Source of the DNA: Streptomyces yangpuensis
Lineage (GTDB): Bacteria; Actinomycetota; Actinomycetes; Streptomycetales; Streptomycetaceae
Direction: 5' to 3'
Length of the DNA: 64,000 nt
Assembly: GCF_001005295.1 (NCBI RefSeq)
Contig: NZ_LBMK01000001.1
Location: forward strand, 760,382 to 824,381
Positions 34,443 through 41,588 of this stretch are shown here, piece after piece. The notes under the pieces were generated by a model. It ran no database searches, had not been told where the DNA came from, and was given only the letters and a program-made list of their open reading frames with translations. A program made the translations under genes and the position numbers. How positions within the stretch are numbered: position 1 is the stretch's first letter; each line of letters opens with the position of its first letter.

Positions 34443-35648
34443 CTACTCCTTGAGGACGACGGCCTGCCCCGCGACGACCAGCAGGACGTGCTCGCACTCG
34501 CCCGCCACCCGCGCGTTCAGCCGGCCCAGTTCGTCACGGAAACGCCGGCCCGAAGCCGTCGCCGGAACCACGCCCGAGCCCACCTCGTTGCTCACCAGCA
34601 CCACCTGGCGGCGGGTCGTGCGCACGGCCGCCACCAGAGCCGCGGCCCGGTCCTCCAGCTCCTCCCGGCCGCGCTCCGCCCAGACCTCGTCGTCCCAGGC
34701 CCCGGCCCGGTCCATGGCGTCGGTCAGCCACAGCGCCAGACAGTCGATCAGCAGCGCCGGCCCGTCGTCGGCGAGCAGCGGGACCAGCTCGCACGTCTCC
34801 ACCGTCCGCCAGGTCGCGGGCCGGCGTTCCCGGTGCAGGCCGACCCGCCGCGCCCATTCCGCGTCACCGTCCCGGGTGCCCCCGGTCGCCACGTAGACCA
34901 CCTCGGGAAAGGACTCCAGCCGCCGCTCCGCTTCTACGGACTTGCCCGAGCGGGCCCCGCCCAGCACCAGCGTGCGGCGCGGCAGGTCCGGCACCGCGTC
35001 GTACGCCCCGACGAGCACGGTCGTCCCGTCCGGCACCGCCCGCGCCCCCGCGGCCGCCAGCCGGCGCTCCAGCTCGCGGCCCGGCGGCACATCGTGGTCG
35101 AGGTGGACGGCGATCACGTCGGTGGCCGGGCCGACGGCCCCGCTCGCCCGCAGCCGGGCCAGCGCCTCGGGCCGGCCCAGCACGTCGGCGAGCACCGTGT
35201 CGTACGGGCGCTGCCCGTTCTGCCCGGCGGTCCCCGCGGGCGCCCCACCGGGCGGCAGGTACAGCAGCCGGCCGCCGTCCGGGCCGGTCACCTCGTACCC
35301 GGTGCCGGGAGCGTCCATCGCCGCCGCCCGCACCCGGTGCCCGGAGATCACCGAGAGCTCCTGCCCGTCCGGCACCCGGCCGGCGGTCGGCAGCCCCGGC
35401 GGCAGCTCCACCGCGGGCCCGTCGTGCGGATGGGTCAGCAGGACCTGCCGCACCCCGGTCAGGGAATGCCCGGCCCGGGCGCCGGCCATGACCGCACCGG
35501 GGGTCAGATCGAGCAGCAGCGCCCCGTCGACGAGGACCGCCGTGGCGGCGCGGGAGCGCGTACCGACGCAGGCGGCGCAGGCCGCGCAGGGGCAGCCGGG
35601 ACGGGGCAGCCCCTCGGGGGTACCGGTGCCGAGCAGAGTGAGTTCCAC
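34443..35648 (-). CDS. cobU: metallo-beta-lactamase-like domain fused to CobU (adenosylcobinamide kinase/guanylyltransferase)
   Basis: A 401-residue fusion. The N-terminal ~210 residues look like a PhnP-type metallo-beta-lactamase fold: GTGTPEGLPRPGCPCAACAAC, then LLTHPHDGPAVELPP and DVIAVHLDHD. The metal motif is degenerate (THPHDG instead of HxHxDH). The C-terminal half is CobU, with the P-loop LGGARSGKS, YVATGGTRDGDAEWARRVGLHRERR and the late NEVGSG. CobU phosphorylates adenosylcobinamide and adds GMP. GTG 35648 has GGAGG 9 bases upstream. The N-terminal domain may be structural or salvage-related. Confidence 0.9.
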   Translation of the reverse strand: MELTLLGTGTPEGLPRPGCPCAACAACVGTRSRAATAVLVDGALLLDLTPGAVMAGARAGHSLTGVRQVLLTHPHDGPAVELPPGLPTAGRVPDGQELSVISGHRVRAAAMDAPGTGYEVTGPDGGRLLYLPPGGAPAGTAGQNGQRPYDTVLADVLGRPEALARLRASGAVGPATDVIAVHLDHDVPPGRELERRLAAAGARAVPDGTTVLVGAYDAVPDLPRRTLVLGGARSGKSVEAERRLESFPEVVYVATGGTRDGDAEWARRVGLHRERRPATWRTVETCELVPLLADDGPALLIDCLALWLTDAMDRAGAWDDEVWAERGREELEDRAAALVAAVRTTRRQVVLVSNEVGSGVVPATASGRRFRDELGRLNARVAGECEHVLLVVAGQAVVLKE

Positions 35649-35752
35649 AGGATGATCCTCCCGCGTCGCGGAGACTGCTGCGCGCCCGGTTACTCTGCGG
35701 GCACACTCAAGGTGAGAAGCGTGTGAGCAGCGGACGAGCAACGGAGGCGGAC

Positions 35753-35965
35753 ATGGCGTGGACGTGGCGGTTCGAGACGGCCGACGGCACGGAGACGAGC
35801 CCGTCGGTGGTACCCGAGGAGTTCACCACGCAGGGCGACGCGGAGTCCTGGATCGGCGAGTACTGGAAGGACCTGCTGGAAGGCGGTACCGAACAGGTGA
35901 AGCTGTCCGACGACGGCGGCACCGAGCTCTACACGATGAGCCTGCGCTCCGCCATGGAGGCCTGA
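35753..35965 (+). CDS. small conserved actinobacterial protein
   Basis: A 70-residue acidic protein (MAWTWRFETADGTETSPS ...). GGAGG at 35743-35747 points to ATG 35753 rather than the upstream GTG 35723. The sequence contains FTTQGDAESWIGEYWKDLL and a final LRSAMEA. It lies alone between divergent cobU and a strong hairpin. I recognise it as a widespread streptomycete small protein but know no function. Confidence 0.8.
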   Translation: MAWTWRFETADGTETSPSVVPEEFTTQGDAESWIGEYWKDLLEGGTEQVKLSDDGGTELYTMSLRSAMEA

Positions 35966-35991
35966 CCCCGCGGGGCGACCGGCCCCTGTGA

Positions 35992-36029
35992 CCGTTCGGC
36001 CCCGCCGGAGACCCGGCGGGGCCGAACGG
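35992..36029. terminator. perfect 17-bp hairpin between convergent genes
   Basis: CCGTTCGGCCCCGCCGG (35992-36008), loop AGAC, and its exact complement (36013-36029). It serves both the small gene and the methyltransferase gene. Confidence 0.9.
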
Positions 36030-36036
36030 ACCGGGG

Positions 36037-36849
36037 TCAGCCCCGGACTCCGCAGAGGTGCAGCAGCGCGGCGACACCGCGGTACGGATCGCTGCGGCCC
36101 GCACGGTCCTCGGCGGCCAGCAGCCGCTCCAGCTCCTCGTCGGGCGGCAGCACCTCGCCGGCCTCGGTGCCGTCCGTGAAGACGCGTACGCCGTACCAGG
36201 CCTGCAGCGGCGCGCCGATCCCCGACAGCGTCGCGGTCAGCTCCGACAGCCGGTCGGCGCGGACGTCCAGGCCCAGCCGGTTCGTGTAGTCGGTGCTGTC
36301 GAAGGCGGCCAGCGCGCCCTGCCAGTCGCCGTCCAGCCCGTGCCGCATGGCGAGCGCGTCGCCGTTGCGCACCAGCAGGGACAGCAGCCCACCCGGGGCC
36401 AGCATCCGGGCCAGCCCGGCGAGCATGGCGTCCGGCTCGGGCACGTACATCAGCACCCCGTGGCACAGCACCACGTCGAAGCTGCCCGGCAGGAAATGGG
36501 CGCCGGTCTCGCGCCCGTCCCCTTCCAGCAGCTTGACCCGGTCCCGGATCCCGGCGGGCTCCACGGCCAGCGCCTCACGGGCGACGTCCAGCATCCCCGG
36601 ATCCTGCTCCAGACCGGTCACCATGTGCCCGGCGCGGGCGAGGCGCAGCGCCTGGGTTCCCTGGCCCATGCCGACATCGAGGACGCGCAGCCGCTGCCCC
36701 ACGGGGAAGCGCTGCGCGATCTGCTCGTCGACCTGTCGGCCCACGAGTTCCTGACGGACGGCGTTGCGCAGTCCGCCCAGGCCCTCGAGCCACAGCCGTG
36801 CCCCCTCGGCAAAACCTTCCCCCGACGCGCCGGGCGTCCCTCCGCTCAG
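36037..36849 (-). CDS. class I SAM-dependent methyltransferase
   Basis: A ~270-residue methyltransferase. Motif I is VLDVGMGQGTQALRLA, followed by GLEQDPGMLDVA, LLEGDGRET and DVVLCHGVLMYV; the layout is like SmtA/CmoM-type enzymes. The start is uncertain. No ATG or GTG occurs early in the frame, but CTG 36849 overlaps the upstream stop (CTGA) with GGGGA 8 bases before, so a CTG start by translational coupling is likely. It is coupled to the DUF3043 gene. Substrate unknown (tRNA or small molecule). Confidence 0.88.
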   Translation of the reverse strand: MSGGTPGASGEGFAEGARLWLEGLGGLRNAVRQELVGRQVDEQIAQRFPVGQRLRVLDVGMGQGTQALRLARAGHMVTGLEQDPGMLDVAREALAVEPAGIRDRVKLLEGDGRETGAHFLPGSFDVVLCHGVLMYVPEPDAMLAGLARMLAPGGLLSLLVRNGDALAMRHGLDGDWQGALAAFDSTDYTNRLGLDVRADRLSELTATLSGIGAPLQAWYGVRVFTDGTEAGEVLPPDEELERLLAAEDRAGRSDPYRGVAALLHLCGVRG

Positions 36850-37445
36850 GGCCGTTCCCCGCGCTTGACCTGCGGCTTCGGCAGGCGCAGCCGACGCATC
36901 TGCAGGGTGCGCATGAGGCCGTAGGCGACGGCGCCGCGGCGCGGCTCGTTCGGGAAGCGCGTGGTGAGCGCCTTGCGCAGGCGGAACACCAGACCGATGG
37001 AGTCGAGGATGATCAGCGCGATCACGGCGAGCCACAGCAGCAGCGCGATGTTCTGGATCGCGGGCTGGCGGACCATGCTGAGCACGAGGATCACGACGGC
37101 CAGCGGCAGGAACATCTCGGCGACCGAGAAGCGGGAGTCCACGAAGTCGCGGACGAACCTGCGGACGGGACCCTTGTCCCGGGTCGGCAGGTACCGCTCG
37201 TCGCCGTTGGCCAGCGCCTCGCGCTGCTTGGCCATCTCGGCGCGGCGACGCTCGCGGGCTCGCTTCGCGTCCTCCTTGCGGTTGCCGGTCGAGGCCACCA
37301 CGGCCTTGCGCTGCGACTGGGCCACGGAGCGCTTCGGCGTAGGGCGGCCCTTCGGGGCCTGCGGGTCACGGGGCTGCGAGAGGTCGGCGCTCACCTTGTC
37401 GGTGGCGGCGGCCTTCTCTTCCTTGGAGGAGCGGCTACCAAACAC
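36846..37445 (-). CDS. DUF3043 membrane protein
   Basis: A 199-residue protein. The N-terminal ~100 residues are highly charged (Lys/Arg/Glu-rich, RKEDAKRARERRRAEMAKQR); then VRRFVRDFVDSRFSVAEMFLPL leads into two transmembrane segments (PLAVVILVLSM and IALLLWLAVIALIILDSIGL), with a basic C-terminal tail. This pattern defines the actinobacterial DUF3043 family. The start is GTG 37445. It is divergent from pspA across 279 bases and so may share its envelope-stress regulation. Function unknown. Confidence 0.9.
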   Translation of the reverse strand: MFGSRSSKEEKAAATDKVSADLSQPRDPQAPKGRPTPKRSVAQSQRKAVVASTGNRKEDAKRARERRRAEMAKQREALANGDERYLPTRDKGPVRRFVRDFVDSRFSVAEMFLPLAVVILVLSMVRQPAIQNIALLLWLAVIALIILDSIGLVFRLRKALTTRFPNEPRRGAVAYGLMRTLQMRRLRLPKPQVKRGERP

Positions 37446-37724
37446 AAAACCCAAGCCTACGTGGTTGCGGGCACGGGCCCCACCCCGGCGGGGAACGATC
37501 CGGCAACGGCGGGCGTCCTTCCCTGTGCACGGTCCGAGCGGCGGGCCCGCCTCCGTACGGCCGGGGCTCATCTACTCCTCACGCCTGATACGGGGCGGGC
37601 AGAGTCGTCCTGGAGGAGGAGCGCATCCGTCCTCGAACAGTGCGGTAATGGAGACAGGGCCCGTACTGTGGGTTCTGTCGGTGATCTGGAGCACAGTCCG
37701 TCTAGAAGGGGGCGCGCGAAGCCC

Positions 37725-38519
37725 ATGAGCGGTGTCATGAAGCGTATGGGGATGATCTTCCGCGCGAAGGCGAACAAGGCCCTTGACCGGGCCGAGGACC
37801 CGCGCGAAACCCTCGACTACTCGTACCAGAAGCAGCTCGAACTGCTGCAGAAGGTGCGCCGCGGCGTCGCCGACGTGGCGACGTCCCGCAAGCGCCTCGA
37901 ACTGCAGCTGAACCAGCTGCAGGGCCAGTCCGCCAAGCTGGAGGACCAGGGCCGCAAGGCGCTCGCCCTGGGCCGCGAGGACCTGGCCCGTGAGGCCCTG
38001 TCCCGTCGCGCCTCGCTCCAGCAGCAGGTCAGCGACCTGGAGGTGCAGCACCAGACCCTCCAGGGCGAGGAGGAGAAGCTGACGCTGGCCGCGCAGCGGC
38101 TCCAGGCGAAGGTGGACGCCTTCCGCACGAAGAAGGAGACCATCAAGGCCACCTACACCGCCGCCCAGGCCCAGACCCGGATCGCGGAGTCCTTCTCCGG
38201 CATCTCCGAGGAGATGAGCGACGTCGGCCTGGCCATCCAGCGGGCCGAGGACAAGACCGCCCAGCTGCAGGCCCGCGCCGGTGCGATCGACGAGCTGCTG
38301 GCCTCCGGCGCGCTCGACGACCAGAGCGGCCTCGGCTCCAAGGACGACATCCAGGCCGAGCTGGACCGCCTGTCGGGCGGTACGGACGTGGAGCTGGAAC
38401 TCCAGCGGATGAAGGCGGAGCTGGCCGGCGGCCCGTCCGCGCAGCAGCAGGCCCTTGAGGGCGGCGCCCAGGGCAACGCCCAGCAGCCTCAGACCCAGCA
38501 CCGGTTCGACAAGCAGTAG
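37725..38519 (+). CDS. pspA: PspA/IM30 envelope-stress protein
   Basis: A 264-residue coiled-coil protein of the PspA/IM30 (ESCRT-III-like) family that assembles on stressed membranes. The start MSGVMKRMGMIFRAKANKALDRAEDPRETLDYSY matches the family in parts, and long amphipathic heptads (LLQKVRRGVADVATSRKRLELQLNQLQ; LQQQVSDLEVQHQTLQGEEEKL, both in parts) follow to residue ~220, then a Gln-rich tail. ATG 37725 is supported by similarity; GAAGGGGG lies 13 bases before. The PspAA gene follows 13 bases downstream. Confidence 0.95.
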   Translation: MSGVMKRMGMIFRAKANKALDRAEDPRETLDYSYQKQLELLQKVRRGVADVATSRKRLELQLNQLQGQSAKLEDQGRKALALGREDLAREALSRRASLQQQVSDLEVQHQTLQGEEEKLTLAAQRLQAKVDAFRTKKETIKATYTAAQAQTRIAESFSGISEEMSDVGLAIQRAEDKTAQLQARAGAIDELLASGALDDQSGLGSKDDIQAELDRLSGGTDVELELQRMKAELAGGPSAQQQALEGGAQGNAQQPQTQHRFDKQ

Positions 38520-38532
38520 GACGGGGCCCGTC

Positions 38533-38811
38533 ATGATCGTTCGCATCATGGGGGAAGGCCAGCTGGACGTGGCCGACGGTCATTTCGCCGAGCTCAACTC
38601 GCTGGACGACGAGCTGCTCGCGGAGATGGAGGGCGGTGACGAGGCCGGCTTCCGGCGCACCCTCGGGGCGCTGCTGGAAGCGGTCCGCCGGCTGGGCGAG
38701 CCCCTCCCGGACGACGCCCTGGAGCCGTCCGAGCTGATCCTGCCGGCGCCCGACGCGAGCCTCGACGAGGTCCGGGAGATGCTCAGCGACGACGGCCTGA
38801 TCCCGGGCTGA
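38533..38811 (+). CDS. PspA-associated protein PspAA
   Basis: A 92-residue acidic protein beginning MIVRIMGEGQLDVADGHFAELNSLDD, the PspAA domain that accompanies actinobacterial PspA. The rest is helical and acidic (LEPSELILPAPDASLDEVREML). It is 13 bases downstream of pspA and surely cotranscribed. It probably modulates PspA assembly; direct function is unknown. Confidence 0.9.
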   Translation: MIVRIMGEGQLDVADGHFAELNSLDDELLAEMEGGDEAGFRRTLGALLEAVRRLGEPLPDDALEPSELILPAPDASLDEVREMLSDDGLIPG

Positions 38812-38867
38812 CGGCGGGCGGCCCCGGACCGGAGTCCCCGGACCGGCCGGACCGGCCGGACGCACCG

Positions 38868-38915
38868 ACACGACGACGGGCCCTCCCCGGGCAGGGGGAG
38901 GGCCCGTCGTCGTGT
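38868..38915. terminator. very strong hairpin between convergent genes
   Basis: ACACGACGACGGGCCCTCCCC (first 20 bases of a 21-base arm, 38868-38888) pairs perfectly with 38895-38915 around GGGCAG. It separates pspAA from the convergent membrane protein gene. Confidence 0.92.
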
Positions 38916-38917
38916 GC

Positions 38918-39712
38918 TCAGTCCCGCCGAGTCGGCGGGCTCTCCGGCTCCGGCGGTTTCTCCGGGGACACCGGCCGCGGGTCCGGGGTGCCGCCGATGA
39001 AGTCCTCGAACCTGCGGCGCCGCCGCGTCCAGCGCCGGTCGTGGTGGAAGGCCCGCAGCCCGGCCTTGGCCCGCGCGCGTGGCCGGTTCACGTAGAACCG
39101 CTTCGCGTACGGAGAACCGGGCCGGGCCAGCCGGATCGCGCCGACCAGCGCCACGAAGGGGATGACGACGCCGAAGAGGGCGGTGCGCGCCTTGCCCTTC
39201 CACAGGGCGATCAGGGCGAGACAGAAGTTGCCGGCCGCGTTCATGATGACCAGCCCGCGGCTCTGGCGCTCCTCGGGCGACAGGTCGTTCACCCCGAAGG
39301 GCACGAACCCGCCCAGGACCAGCGCCACCACCGCGGCCGTCACCACCACGATCTCCACGCTCTTGCGGCCCTGCTCGCTCCAGTAGACGTCGTCGAGGTG
39401 CAGGATCAGCGCGAACTCGTCCAGTACCAGACCCGCCCCCAGCCCGAAGATCACGGCCGAGAGGGCGGAGCCGAAGCCGTGCTGGGCACTGCCGATCGCC
39501 CCGAACCCGCCGATGATCACGAGGATGACGCCCGGCACCACGTGGTGGATGTGCAGGCCGCCCGGAGTGACGTTCTTGAAGGGGCCCCGCCCCGCCCGGA
39601 TCATGCGGGTGATCACACGGGTGACCAGGAACGACATCACGAAGGAGATCAGGGCGAGCAGCATGGGCAGCTTCCCCGGCTCGATGATGTTCCGATACCA
39701 CCAGTGACCCAT
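38918..39712 (-). CDS. hypothetical integral membrane protein
   Basis: A 264-residue protein with about six transmembrane segments. Notable stretches are MGHWWYRNIIEPGKLPM at the start, GGLHIHHVVPGVILVII (paired His) and LDEFALILHLDDVYW (acidic/His cluster) inside or beside helices. The C-terminal ~70 residues are basic and then Pro-rich. GGGAG precedes ATG 39712. I recognise it as a widespread streptomycete membrane protein of unknown function; the His/Asp-rich intramembrane pattern hints at a metal- or lipid-active site. Confidence 0.8.
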   Translation of the reverse strand: MGHWWYRNIIEPGKLPMLLALISFVMSFLVTRVITRMIRAGRGPFKNVTPGGLHIHHVVPGVILVIIGGFGAIGSAQHGFGSALSAVIFGLGAGLVLDEFALILHLDDVYWSEQGRKSVEIVVVTAAVVALVLGGFVPFGVNDLSPEERQSRGLVIMNAAGNFCLALIALWKGKARTALFGVVIPFVALVGAIRLARPGSPYAKRFYVNRPRARAKAGLRAFHHDRRWTRRRRRFEDFIGGTPDPRPVSPEKPPEPESPPTRRD

Positions 39713-39782
39713 CCCACTGACTCCCTGTTTGGACCGTAATGGGTAATTTACCGTCCGTTCCGAGCGGGTAGCGTTCGCGCCG

Positions 39783-40604
39783 ATGACAGATTCGTTCGAC
39801 GAACCGACCCCGACGCCGCCCGCGGAACGTGCCTCGTTCCCCGACGGCGTCCGCTTCGCCTTCGGCACCCTCACGGTGCTGCCCGCCCGCATCACCCGCT
39901 GGGACCGCCCCGCGGCCCGCACCGGAATGGCCTGCGCCCCGCTCGCCGGACTGGTCGTCGGCGTGCTCGCGGCCGTCCCCGGAGCGCTGCTCCTGCTGCT
40001 CGGCGGGGGACCGCTGCTCGCGGCGGCCGTCACCGTCGCCGTACCGGCCGCCCTGACCCGCGGTCTGCACCTCGACGGGCTCGCCGACACGGCGGACGGC
40101 CTGGGCAGCGCCAAACCGGCCGACGAGGCACTGCGCATCATGAAGAAGTCCGACATCGGGCCCTTCGGCGTGATCGCCCTGGTGATCGTCCTGCTCGTGC
40201 AGACGGCCGCCCTTGCGGAGCTGTTCGCCGACAGCTGGGTCCGCGGCGCCCTCGCCGTCGTCGTCGCCGCCGTCACGGCCCGCCTCGCCATGACCCTCGC
40301 CTCCCGCGAAGGCGTTCCGCCCGCCCGGCCCGAAGGACTCGGCGCCGCGGTCGCCGGGGTCGTCCCGCGCCCGGCCGCCGCCGCCCTCGCCGCCCTCGTC
40401 ACCGTCGCCGCCGCGGCGGCCGCCCTCCCGGCCGGCCTGCCCGCCGCGGCCCGGTCCGCGGCGGCGGTCCTCGCAGCCCTGCTCGTCGCGGAGGTCCTGC
40501 TCCGCCGCTGCGTACGCCGCTTCGACGGGGTCACCGGCGACGTCTTCGGAGCCCTGGCCGAGGTCGCGGCGACCACCGCGCTCATCGTCCTCGCCCTCGG
40601 CTGA
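39783..40604 (+). CDS. cobS: adenosylcobinamide-GDP ribazoletransferase (cobalamin synthase)
   Basis: A 273-residue inner-membrane enzyme with about seven hydrophobic segments. The signature TRGLHLDGLADTADGLGSAKPADEALRIMKKSDIGPFG (in parts) carries the active-site Asp cluster (HLDGLADTADG). It joins alpha-ribazole to adenosylcobinamide-GDP as the last step of the nucleotide-loop pathway. ATG 39783 follows a 70-base region shared with the divergent membrane gene, where GGTAA-T-TTACC (39746-39756 approximately) may be part of the promoter. Works with cobT and cobU nearby. Confidence 0.95.
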   Translation: MTDSFDEPTPTPPAERASFPDGVRFAFGTLTVLPARITRWDRPAARTGMACAPLAGLVVGVLAAVPGALLLLLGGGPLLAAAVTVAVPAALTRGLHLDGLADTADGLGSAKPADEALRIMKKSDIGPFGVIALVIVLLVQTAALAELFADSWVRGALAVVVAAVTARLAMTLASREGVPPARPEGLGAAVAGVVPRPAAAALAALVTVAAAAAALPAGLPAAARSAAAVLAALLVAEVLLRRCVRRFDGVTGDVFGALAEVAATTALIVLALG

Positions 40605-40695
40605 GGCACCTCCGGCGAGGCGGGACCCCGGCCGGCCCGGAACCGCCCCGACGGGCTCGCGGCCGGCCCGGAACCGGCCCGCGTACGCTCACCCC

Positions 40696-41445
40696 GTGGA
40701 CCACACTCCGACGGACCTGCCCTCCGCCGCGCCCGGCACGCCCACCGGGCCCATCAAGGTGCTGCTCGCCGACGACCAGGCCCTGCTGCGCAGCGCCTTC
40801 AAGGTGCTCGTCGACTCCGAACCCGACATGGAGGTCGTGGGGGAGGCCTCCGACGGGGCGCAGGCCTTCGCGCTCGCCCGGCGGGAACGCCCCGACGTCG
40901 TGCTGATGGACATCCGGATGCCCGGCACCGACGGGCTCGCCGCCACCCGCATGATCAGCGACGACCCGGAACTCGCCGCCGTGCGCGTGGTGATGCTGAC
41001 GACCTTCGAGGTGGACGAGTACGTGGTCTCCGCGCTGCGGGCGGGCGCCTCTGGCTTCCTCGGCAAGGGCGCCGAGCCCGAGGAACTCCTCAACGCCATC
41101 CGTGTCGCCGCCGCCGGCGAGGCCCTGCTCTCCCCGGCCGCCACCAAGGGGCTCATCGCCACCTTCCTCGCCCAGGGCGGGGGCGCCGACCCGGCCGCCG
41201 CCGGCGCCTCGGCCGGGATGCACGCGGAGCGGCTCGCCGCGCTGACCGTCCGGGAGCGCGAGGTCCTCGTCCACGTCGCCGCCGGGCTGTCCAACGACGG
41301 CATCGCCGGACGGCTGGAGGTCAGCCCCCTCACCGTCAAGACGCACGTGAACCGGGCCATGGCCAAGCTCGGCGCCCGCGACCGGGCCCAATTGGTGGTC
41401 ATCGCCTACGAATCGGGACTTGTCCGGCCCCGCGTGGAGCAGTGA
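40696..41445 (+). CDS. NarL/LuxR-family response regulator
   Basis: A 249-residue two-domain regulator. The receiver domain holds LLADDQALLRSAF, the phospho-acceptor Asp in VVLMDIRMPG, LTTFEVDEYV and the late Lys in GFLGKG. A LuxR helix-turn-helix follows (LTVREREVLVHVAAGLSNDGIAGRLEVSPLTVKTHVNRAMAKLGARDRAQLV in parts). GTG 40696 is the start. No histidine kinase is adjacent; the unpaired NarL-type kinase at 29373-30593 is a candidate partner. A 16-bp direct repeat (GGCCGGCCCGGAACCG at 40630 and 40661) lies upstream. Confidence 0.94.
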   Translation: MDHTPTDLPSAAPGTPTGPIKVLLADDQALLRSAFKVLVDSEPDMEVVGEASDGAQAFALARRERPDVVLMDIRMPGTDGLAATRMISDDPELAAVRVVMLTTFEVDEYVVSALRAGASGFLGKGAEPEELLNAIRVAAAGEALLSPAATKGLIATFLAQGGGADPAAAGASAGMHAERLAALTVREREVLVHVAAGLSNDGIAGRLEVSPLTVKTHVNRAMAKLGARDRAQLVVIAYESGLVRPRVEQ

Positions 41446-41588
41446 GGGGCAGGAGCGGAGTAGTGCCGCGTACTACAGACGCGGTATGCCGCACATAAGG
41501 ACGGCACCTGCGAGCGACGAAACGCCCCGGCCCCATGGGACAGGGTGGGAGTGCCCTCGGTTCGTCACTGCAGAGAGATCCCATACCC

